Source of the DNA: JBKEAJ01 sp047972135
GTDB taxonomy: Bacteria > Bacteroidota > Bacteroidia > Bacteroidales > Prolixibacteraceae
Length of the DNA stretch: 13,822 nt
NCBI GenBank assembly: GCA_047972135.1
Contig: JBKEAJ010000159.1
Span: 1 to 13,822 of the forward strand
Direction of reading: 5' to 3'
Part shown: positions 8,401 to 13,822 of the stretch, one piece after another
Position numbering within the stretch: position 1 is the stretch's first letter
Layout of the letters: each line of letters starts with the position of its first letter
Made by a program: the position numbers and the translations under genes
Notes under the pieces: generated by a model
Database searches by the model: none
What the model was told of the DNA's origin: nothing
Seen by the model: the letters and a program-made list of their open reading frames with translations, nothing else

Positions 8401-9855
8401 TTTACCCTCGTATCTACTCTTATCAAGATTTCCTTCAATATTTATACTGGACAAACAATAGTTGTTGACATAAAAAGAATCTATTACCCCATTTACATAA
8501 GTACTAAAATAATCGGTCTTAGAATCGTACAGTCCATTGATTTTACCATTGAAGGTTAATTTGTCTACTAGTTTATTGTTTAAAAGACTGTTTATGTCCA
8601 AGTGATGAGTTTCTATGTTTCCTACAAAAAAAGTTGCTCCACTTTCACCCGGAGTAACTTGTAGTTCGGCAGTAATTTTTCCAAACTTTGAACTTAAATT
8701 GGCGTCTGCATTAAAATTATTTATATACCCTTTTATATTGCCATCTATTTTGTAAATCCCCCCATTAAGAATAGGCTCTGATATCTTGATAGCTTCTTTT
8801 GAGAATGGAAGTACAATACCATCAATGTCATGTAGTTCCACATTAAACCGATTTATGTCAAAATCAAGGTAAATCTTATTGTAATCGAGAATATCCTTTG
8901 CTTTAAAGTTGAAATTTAGTGTAGTTTGCCTTCCCGTTGAGATATTTACATTTCTCCCTACTAGCGACTTTAGAGTCCCATTTATATTGCCTTGCAGTGC
9001 AAGTCTTAAATTTGAATTAACTCTCTGGTGAATGAGTAAGCCCAAATTGCTGAAGTCGATGGTAGAGTTATCGATATGACAGTCCAAAATTAAATCCTCT
9101 AGCTTCCCGCTCTCATTCATCTTGCTCATGTCAATATTGATATTATTGCTCGATATGTCGGCTATGTCTGATGACAATGAAAGGTCTTTTAGATTGATTG
9201 TCGGGAAATTGGCTGAAATTGAACCGCTTATGTTCCTTACTTGAAAACCATTGATGTCGTTCAGAGACAGACTGTCGAGTTTGCAGAGTAGCGAATCTTC
9301 GGAAATTACTATGTTGCTGATGCCTAGGTCTATATTAGAATACTGAAATTTGTCCGAACTCTTGTATGGCTTGTAGCTGAAGGTGCCATTGTCAAGAACA
9401 AATGCTCCAATAATAAAATTCCAATTATTGTCTTTTGTAGAGTCCTGAGACGATAAAATCTCGAGAAATTTATAGCTCGGCTGATTGAGTGAATCTGTTG
9501 TGATGCCGACGATGGGATTGTGAAAATGAACTTTCTCTATATCTGCATATTTGTATCTTATTGAAAAATTAGCAATGCTCGCATCAAGCCTGTCAGAGTA
9601 TATTAATGTGTCGCCGTTTAAGTCTTCCATCAAAAAACCATCAATAGTAACTTTGTTGAAAAATTTTATCTTGACTTTATCGACTTCCACATTCGTCCCT
9701 AGTTCTTCGGATAATACTCCCGAAAAAAACTGCGCTATCAATGTTTGAACAGGTGATGTAGTAAGGGCATAAGCAAAGACTGAAAGCAATACAACGATTG
9801 CTAACAGTACTTTTAGCCAAATCCTTCTTCTCTTCCTTTTTACTAATTCTGCCAC
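5428..9855 (-). CDS. tamB: TamB-family translocation/assembly module protein (AsmA-like, DUF490 C-terminus)
   Basis: A 1475-residue envelope protein. Residues 5-13 are strongly basic (KRKRRRIWLK region) and are followed by one membrane segment at about 13-31, so it should be an inner-membrane anchor with the rest in the periplasm. Nearly all of the remainder is alternating beta-rich sequence of the AsmA/TamB type. From about residue 1150 it resembles the TamB C-terminal domain, including FKIKRGSTMRWSGSPQDADV, a DCYIVLTGQLTSPDINFDIK segment, QALSLLLLGRFYN (about 1298-1310) and RNVDIGLRYRP. Such proteins form hydrophobic grooves bridging the membranes and are implicated in outer-membrane protein assembly or phospholipid transport. 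The start codon is GTG at 9853-9855: TAA lies two codons upstream, and the next Met is residue 76, which would remove the anchor. After the conserved DFD end (1447) comes a Lys/Glu-rich tail of about 28 residues. No TamA-like gene is in the window. Confidence 0.9.
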   Translation of the reverse strand: MAELVKRKRRRIWLKVLLAIVVLLSVFAYALTTSPVQTLIAQFFSGVLSEELGTNVEVDKVKIKFFNKVTIDGFLMEDLNGDTLIYSDRLDASIANFSIRYKYADIEKVHFHNPIVGITTDSLNQPSYKFLEILSSQDSTKDNNWNFIIGAFVLDNGTFSYKPYKSSDKFQYSNIDLGISNIVISEDSLLCKLDSLSLNDINGFQVRNISGSISANFPTINLKDLSLSSDIADISSNNINIDMSKMNESGKLEDLILDCHIDNSTIDFSNLGLLIHQRVNSNLRLALQGNINGTLKSLVGRNVNISTGRQTTLNFNFKAKDILDYNKIYLDFDINRFNVELHDIDGIVLPFSKEAIKISEPILNGGIYKIDGNIKGYINNFNADANLSSKFGKITAELQVTPGESGATFFVGNIETHHLDINSLLNNKLVDKLTFNGKINGLYDSKTDYFSTYVNGVIDSFYVNNYCLSSINIEGNLDKSRYEGKIAIDDPNLQLSLNGIIDRNNDEQNFDFNLNVDEAHLDKLNLVSSSLLKSTAFELDAKIRGSDIYNYFGEININNGYLSSDNNTLLINDIHLKRTKGALDNFVVSSPFIDLFMNGTFRFIDIVPTFKKFMAHHLPVAAFIQQDSTEASPEINFVMEAHFKKLDDIAQFITPKLHISDDFTLKSSMNSHDNTLKISTIIPEFAYSDTYLNNININGDINENNTVGSLSISKIALGSKYEVLNCNATTNIANNNIDYSLSWKNDEQNKGDIKAHTSFIGTEDSLHTHTQSVIPTSEIFLLGKKWELSASKIELNKGIADIEAFNFVNTDNGHSLSCNGRISDKDNEKIDLDINNIQVNNALNIFKINTPLDGVVNGRLSIWSVLNTPKVSTDIEAHNIEFKEQSIGNLSLNNTWDSNTKNITAAIKLINNDKHIVDCDASYNLGTDSLSFDSKIDGFPLKLLELVLYKVFSSTDGTAYGHFNISGKVPDIKYSGELFGNNAELTIAATGANYRFTDTVFMEGNRIAFRDITAYDKYGDSAKVNGYIEHTNFNNMIYDIQINTQRICALNSSPSQNEVFYGDAFAGGRIRISGTGKDILISGNATTGKGTKLNMGLFHKSNEETHSFIRFIEPKLDNEVTHETIMSKLNYVSETSGVGFNFNITATPDASIKIFYFNSLDDEIEAKGDGSLKIEMNKYGDFKMAGTYTISDGTYKFSLKDLLTKTFKIKRGSTMRWSGSPQDADVNISAIYQIKTSISDLAGGDISTVTRPIVDCYIVLTGQLTSPDINFDIKFPTVDASTASILQQYLSTADELNRQALSLLLLGRFYNNNTTTTGGAGTDFVNNTASELLTSSLSSWLSQINRNVDIGLRYRPNEGEIQDEFEVSLSTALLNDHILISGNVGNTNNAYYLSNANNNIVGEFDISVKLTKDGNWLLKAFNHANNNFYDAAPYTQGVSLTFKHDFDLLIKRYNKKYKKEVGKAKKEEEPKIKEQ

Positions 9856-10193
9856 ACTTTAATACTTGTAGTGATAGCCAAAAGTAGTAAATAAAAGGCA
9901 TATTTAGAACATAATTCTTTCAATAAGAATTTAATTGTTTGTGATATGCTTGTCAAGTGTTGCAAAGTGGGATGCTCAGATGCTTAGGAAAAATGTTCAT
10001 GACCTGTTTGTTTAATTTTATACATGCCTAGTCAATTTTGCCTATTGCCTTTTGCACGATTTTTGCAATCCTGTGGTGAAATGTGCTGTGTAGTTTGAAG
10101 TACAGAAATTTATAAAAAATAACATGATAAATTACAGCGGGTTATTGATTTGATGAAAAGTTTGTAGTGTGAGTTTTGTATAAAATTATTTCT
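9856..10193. other. Divergent intergenic region between tamB and the surface-protein gene
   Basis: A 338-base A+T-rich stretch with no convincing gene on either strand. It must hold promoters for both flanking genes. A hairpin-forming repeat, AATTCTT-TCAAT-AAGAATT, lies at 9913-9931, just upstream of the tamB promoter. TTTTGC occurs three times at 10036, 10050 and 10061. For the plus-strand gene there is no exact TAnnTTTG. The nearest candidates are GAGTTTTG at 10171-10178 with TTTG at 10149-10152 (18-base spacer), and CAATTTTG at 10033-10040 with TTTG at 10007-10010 (22-base spacer). Neither is strong. Confidence 0.6.
9879..9909 (-). promoter_or_regulatory. Candidate promoter of tamB
   Basis: TACTTTTG on the minus strand at 9879-9886 is an exact match to the Bacteroidota -7 box TAnnTTTG, located 23 bases before the GTG start. 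At the expected distance upstream (around 9906-9909) only a weak TTCT/TGTT stands in for the -33 TTTG. The leader would be short, roughly 15-20 bases. The exact box and its position support it; the poor -33 element limits confidence. Confidence 0.5.
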
Positions 10194-13100
10194 ATGATAT
10201 ATATTAACAAGGAGACAAAATATGTTTTTTTTGTGTGTGCTGTTACTTTACTTGTAATAGGATTTACCAAACCTCTTTTGGCTCAGTCTCCGAATCTTGA
10301 AATGTTCTCTTCGGCAAATGCTGACGGTAGATATAATACCGGAGAGCAAATCGACTTGGAGGCTAAATTTGATGACTGGCTGGGATTTGCTTCTGAAATA
10401 AAAGTTAGACTAAATACGGGAGATACTATTACAATGTCCTTTAATCCTAAGCTGGCAGCCGATTTTATCGATTCTGCTTGGGGCATTGCAGGGAAACGTA
10501 ATGCAGTAATGTATAACCATTCTCCTACTTATTCTAATGGAGTGCATTGTGTATTAGAGTTGGAGGGTAAAGGCGGACATACTGAAAATAAAGGCAAAAT
10601 GGTTATCGCAGGAGGTTTTTACAATTATGAAGAATATCCCGGCTCTCATGATATGTTGGTGATTACCGACGCAGACGGACAGCTGCTTCAAGGATTTGGA
10701 GACCGACTTGATGCTTCTAATGATAAAGCTTTTAATTTCTCTGTGGGATGGGTGTGCGAAACTCAGGATGGAGGACTGGTTGTTGTCGGAGAGTTCTATG
10801 ATTATGGAAAAAACCCAAATTACGACTATATAGTGAAGTTCAAACCACAAGGAGGCGAGTTTGTAATAGATACAGCTTTTATGAATAAGCTCACGAGTAA
10901 TGACACTTATAGTACTGCCGATGGACAAATACCTGCAAGTATTGAAGGTTACGGCAAGCCTCAGAGTGCCGTTGTGGAAGACTCTGACGGCAGCTTGTTT
11001 ATATCTGGTATGTTTAGTAATGTAGGAGGTTTTTTTTGCCCTCGTATTGCAAAAATAAATGCCGATGGAACAGTTAATACAGACTTTAATTATCCGACCA
11101 CAAATTATGGAAGTATATTCGGAGGAACATGTATAACTCTTGATACTAGCATCCCAGGAAAGTTCTGGTGGGGTACAATATATAAAGGAGTTTATATTTT
11201 GGATAAAACAACAGGAGCACCTGCGGTAGACCAAGACGGAAACTCGATTATGGATATTAACGATAATGCAGCTGGACCGCTTTTAGGAGTGTTGGGGATT
11301 ACAGTACTTCCCCCTAAAGGGACAGTTGATGGTGAAGGACATGTCAGTCCGGGAGGAGTAGTGGTAACAGGACGAGGTACTCCGAATAGCGGGAAAGTAA
11401 ATCCTGCAACAAATGACACTTATTGGGGATGGTATACTATCGGAGGTGGAGGGATCAATGCTTTGCAGAATGACTTGACTGCCACACCTATAACAGATTT
11501 TGCATTAGGAGGCTTATCTTCGTATCTCTTGATACCATCTTTCCTAAGAGGGTGGGGGCTCGATGGAATGGCTACTGCCATGAAAGGGAAAATATGGATT
11601 GGTGTGCAAGAGGCAATCCTGGAAGAGGGATATAGTAACCCCGACACAAGTACATACCCCAATTTCTACGAAGGTGGACTTGCAGTGCTGAATTGTGATG
11701 GCAGCTTTAATACCCATTTTAACTACATGCTTGCCAATACCTCCGAAAATGCATATGAATATAACGCTAGCCGCCCTGATGGTGCCTATCCTTATGACGG
11801 AATTGGTGGTACATCTTCGGGCGGTGCAATGGACGTTATGACAATGAGCTTAACATCGGATGATAAGTTGATGGTGGGAGGAAACTACGGTTCAATGATG
11901 GAGTATATCGATGATGATATAGGAACTAGTATGACAGCCAATGCTAACCCTGACGACCAAATGATTACCCGTTTAGGATTCAATAGTGCTCGCGGTGTTT
12001 ATACCGTTAGTTCGGAGGACTTGACGAATGAGCTTAAAATTATAGAGGTAATATCGCATTCTGGAAATGGTGCGTTTGGTAGTGCTATGGGAACGGCGGT
12101 GCTACCTTCCATTCCGGAATTGGTTTTTGAGAATAGACACCGACTGTCAATTAATGTCCCATACGTGTTCCCTGAAGATAATTTTATTACTACTTGGAAA
12201 ACTACAACAGCAAATGAAAAAATAACAATTCCTATCGATAAATCAGGAACTTATAACTATGACTTCTATGTAAACTGGGGGGATACCATAAACGGCGTGC
12301 CGCAGATAAGCCATTTCACTACGGCGGACGACCCCTCTTATGTGTACGCCACTCCCGGCACTTATACAATTAAAATATTCGGTTCAGACTCCGATGGCGA
12401 CGATATTAGTGATGGTGCAGGCTTTCCTAGAATCCTCTTTCCTGCGGCAAGTGATGAAGATAAAACTAAAATAATGACTGTGGAGCAGTGGGGCGCAATT
12501 AAGTGGGCTTCTATGGCAAATGCATTCACGGCTTGCTCAAATTTAGATGTGCTAGCTGTTGATGTACCGAACTTGAGTAATGTTGCAGATATGAGCTCGA
12601 TGTTTGATGGCTGCTCTAAACTCAAAGGGAATACACATTTTGGCACTTGGAATGTCAGCAATGTAACAACTATGAGCTCGATGTTCCAAAATGCAACATC
12701 TTTCGACCAAAATATTGGAGCTTGGAATATATCATCGCTAGCAACTGCCGCCAACATGTTTAATGGAGCTACTCTGTCAGTAGCCAACTACGACTCCCTG
12801 CTTATAGGCTGGAACGATCAGGTAGAATTGGGGACAGCAAAACCACAAGTGCAATTCCATGGCGGATTTAGTAAATATTGTGCCGGAGAAGCTGCCCGTG
12901 CCAATATGATAGACGAAGGCTGGGGAGATGGAATTGTAGGCACTTCCGGAGGCTATGCAGACATTGTAGACGGTGGCTCTATTCAGCCTCAACTTAGCGT
13001 TGGTTTTTCTGATGATACCATAGAGATATGTATAGGCAGCAGTGCAACACTGAGTCTTTCGGGTAGTGAAACAGATGTTTATTATCAGCTTTACGACTTG

Positions 13101-13822
13101 GCTACAGACCTTGCTGTTGGCGACTCCATAGATGGAGCCGGCAGTAGCATTAACTTTACTGTCAGCCCAACGGACACAACTTTCTATTATGTTGTGGCTC
13201 GTAGCGTTCAGGACTCTACAGGAGCCTGCGTGTCAGAGCCTCTGGATACTATTGTAGTTAATATCTCTCCGAAATCCGTCGGTGGTAATATCAGCTCTTC
13301 CGATACAAGAATTTGTGCAGGCGACTCAGTAGACTTGGATTTAAATAATTTTGTTGGGGATGTGCTTCGCTGGGAGAGTAGTAGCGATAACTTCGTAAGT
13401 AATATTGTCAAAATACTACATGCCGACTCATTATACAACACGGGCAGTCTGATGAGTGATATTTATTATCGTGTCTTGCTGAAAAGTGGGGTTTGTGATT
13501 CAGCTTACTCTGATACCGTGAGAATTAATGTTGACCACGTGAGTGTGGGAGGAATGTTGAGTGCTTCTATCACAGATTTCTGTGCTAGCGCAGGCGGAGC
13601 AGATGGAACAAGCAAAATTGTTCTGACAAACGAAGTGGGTGTAGTATTGACATGGCAGAGCTCGTCGGATGGTATAAACTTTACCGATATTACAGGTACG
13701 GGAAGTAATCAATCATACATTCCTCCTACAACAAGTCTTCACGATACTGTCTACTTCCGTGTTCAGGTTCAAAGTGGAGCCTGCGGTGTTGCCTATTCCG
13801 ATACAATAAGATTTAATGTATC
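10194..13822 (+). CDS. Secreted surface protein: delta-60-like repeats, BspA-type (DUF285) repeats, Ig-like repeats (3' end outside window)
   Basis: One frame is open from ATG 10194 to the right edge (1209 codons, no stop). Residues 1-30 form a signal peptide: Lys6 and Lys9, a hydrophobic core VFFVCAVTLLVIGF, and cleavage after LLA. Residues about 130-600 hold segments like delta-60 beta-propeller repeats (MVIAGGFYNY, LVVVGEFYDYG, DGSLFISGMF, KINADGTVNTDF, LNCDGSFNTHF). From 664 comes the PKD-like leader usual before BspA-type repeats (FITTWKTTT, VNWGD, YATPGTYTIKIFG), interrupted by an Asp-rich loop at 732-740. DUF285-type repeats follow (about 795-870), then three Ig-like modules from about 930. 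Proteins of this build are exported, often by type IX secretion, and act in adhesion or on the surface; the sorting domain, if any, is outside the window. Upstream TGA is eight codons before the ATG. AAGGAG at 10209 serves a different frame. Confidence 0.85.
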   Translation, partial: MIYINKETKYVFFVCAVTLLVIGFTKPLLAQSPNLEMFSSANADGRYNTGEQIDLEAKFDDWLGFASEIKVRLNTGDTITMSFNPKLAADFIDSAWGIAGKRNAVMYNHSPTYSNGVHCVLELEGKGGHTENKGKMVIAGGFYNYEEYPGSHDMLVITDADGQLLQGFGDRLDASNDKAFNFSVGWVCETQDGGLVVVGEFYDYGKNPNYDYIVKFKPQGGEFVIDTAFMNKLTSNDTYSTADGQIPASIEGYGKPQSAVVEDSDGSLFISGMFSNVGGFFCPRIAKINADGTVNTDFNYPTTNYGSIFGGTCITLDTSIPGKFWWGTIYKGVYILDKTTGAPAVDQDGNSIMDINDNAAGPLLGVLGITVLPPKGTVDGEGHVSPGGVVVTGRGTPNSGKVNPATNDTYWGWYTIGGGGINALQNDLTATPITDFALGGLSSYLLIPSFLRGWGLDGMATAMKGKIWIGVQEAILEEGYSNPDTSTYPNFYEGGLAVLNCDGSFNTHFNYMLANTSENAYEYNASRPDGAYPYDGIGGTSSGGAMDVMTMSLTSDDKLMVGGNYGSMMEYIDDDIGTSMTANANPDDQMITRLGFNSARGVYTVSSEDLTNELKIIEVISHSGNGAFGSAMGTAVLPSIPELVFENRHRLSINVPYVFPEDNFITTWKTTTANEKITIPIDKSGTYNYDFYVNWGDTINGVPQISHFTTADDPSYVYATPGTYTIKIFGSDSDGDDISDGAGFPRILFPAASDEDKTKIMTVEQWGAIKWASMANAFTACSNLDVLAVDVPNLSNVADMSSMFDGCSKLKGNTHFGTWNVSNVTTMSSMFQNATSFDQNIGAWNISSLATAANMFNGATLSVANYDSLLIGWNDQVELGTAKPQVQFHGGFSKYCAGEAARANMIDEGWGDGIVGTSGGYADIVDGGSIQPQLSVGFSDDTIEICIGSSATLSLSGSETDVYYQLYDLATDLAVGDSIDGAGSSINFTVSPTDTTFYYVVARSVQDSTGACVSEPLDTIVVNISPKSVGGNISSSDTRICAGDSVDLDLNNFVGDVLRWESSSDNFVSNIVKILHADSLYNTGSLMSDIYYRVLLKSGVCDSAYSDTVRINVDHVSVGGMLSASITDFCASAGGADGTSKIVLTNEVGVVLTWQSSSDGINFTDITGTGSNQSYIPPTTSLHDTVYFRVQVQSGACGVAYSDTIRFNV
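10209..10257 (+). promoter_or_regulatory. Shine-Dalgarno, out-of-frame ATG and T8 tract inside the signal-peptide region
   Basis: AAGGAG at 10209-10214 is spaced 7 bases from ATG 10222, an ideal ribosome-binding site, yet that ATG is in the +1 frame of the surface-protein gene and stops after 11 codons at TAA 10255-10257. Directly after the ATG lies T8 (10225-10232), followed by GTGTGTG. With nine T's instead of eight, this ATG would read straight into the signal peptide as MFFFVCAVTLLVIG. Other genes in this window lack such a ribosome-binding site, so chance is possible. Confidence 0.4.
12576..12815 (+). repeat. DUF285/BspA-type repeats within the surface protein
   Basis: About three units start at residues 795, 822 and 847. 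The first two share S-N-V-x-x-M-S-S-M-F, and the third is degenerate (SSLATAANMF). Spacing is 27 and then 25 residues, close to the family period. The first two units contain the identical 14 bases ATGAGCTCGATGTT at 12591 and 12672. The array is short for this family, where many units in a row are common. Confidence 0.8.
12981..13822 (+). repeat. Tandem Ig-like modules with paired cysteines
   Basis: Three modules of about 90 residues each open with a Cys: Cys946 (EICIGSSATL), Cys1041 (RICAGDSVDL) and Cys1130 (DFCASAGG). Each closes with a second Cys: Cys1012 (GACVSEPLDTI), Cys1101 (GVCDSAYSDTV) and Cys1197 (GACGVAYSDTI). These are 60-67 residues apart and are followed by a strand ending in NI or NV. 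The second and third have a central Trp in (R/T)W(E/Q)SSSD. The spacing suggests a disulfide in each beta-sandwich. The array continues past the window edge and could be much longer. Confidence 0.75.

Noticed and set aside
9913..9931. Hairpin AATTCTT-TCAAT-AAGAATT as a terminator
   Set aside because: The stem is only 7 bp and mostly A-T, with no T-run on either side and no gene ending nearby.
10036..10066. Three TTTTGC copies as a regulator-binding array or iterons
   Set aside because: Irregular spacing (14 and 11 bases), a short and low-complexity unit, and no replication or regulatory gene nearby.
10222..10257. An 11-codon leader peptide with its own ribosome-binding site
   Set aside because: As a functional peptide it has no support (a hydrophobic MFFLCVLLLYL). 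It is better viewed as a competing start or as a trace of a homopolymer length change, and is reported that way.
10283..13712. A series of minus-strand open frames of 67-226 codons opposite the right part of the window
   Set aside because: They lie antisense to the single plus-strand frame that is open from 10194 to the edge and encodes recognisable modules. Their products are rich in Cys, Ser and Ile with no recognisable motif.

Overview
The window looks like chromosome from a member of the Bacteroidota, probably Bacteroidales. Four things point there: a mitochondrial-type aconitase, isocitrate dehydrogenase and citrate synthase encoded in the order acnA-icd-gltA, an arrangement known from Bacteroides; a very long TamB-like protein; a large secreted protein of delta-60, BspA-type and Ig-like repeats; and TAnnTTTG promoter-like boxes with mostly poor Shine-Dalgarno sites. 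No RNA genes, insertion sequences, prophage genes or CRISPR arrays were seen.

Layout. Positions 1-260 (minus) hold the N-terminal part of a lipoprotein cut by the window edge. A strong intrinsic terminator at 341-379 closes the next unit. Positions 408-5247 (minus) are a compact three-gene operon transcribed acnA, icd, gltA, with gaps of only 12 and 10 bases. Positions 5248-5427 hold candidate promoter and palindromic elements for that operon. Positions 5428-9855 (minus) encode a 1475-residue TamB-family envelope protein with a GTG start. A 338-base divergent intergenic region follows (9856-10193). From 10194 to the right edge (plus) runs one uninterrupted reading frame of more than 1209 codons for a secreted multi-domain surface protein whose C-terminus lies outside the window.

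How the genes fit together. The operon forms the oxidative arm from oxaloacetate and acetyl-CoA through citrate and isocitrate to 2-oxoglutarate, which in anaerobic Bacteroidota chiefly feeds glutamate synthesis. Its isocitrate dehydrogenase is of the E. coli fold type, but the residues that select NADP in E. coli are replaced by ones associated with NAD use. This is the sharpest functional prediction in the window. The TamB protein and the surface protein both act in the cell envelope but are divergently transcribed, and no direct link is shown.

I did not find a clearly new multi-gene system. The points most worth a second look are the predicted NAD preference of Icd, the T8 tract and competing start at the 5' end of the surface-protein gene, and that protein's mosaic architecture with an Asp-rich, calcium-loop-like insertion.
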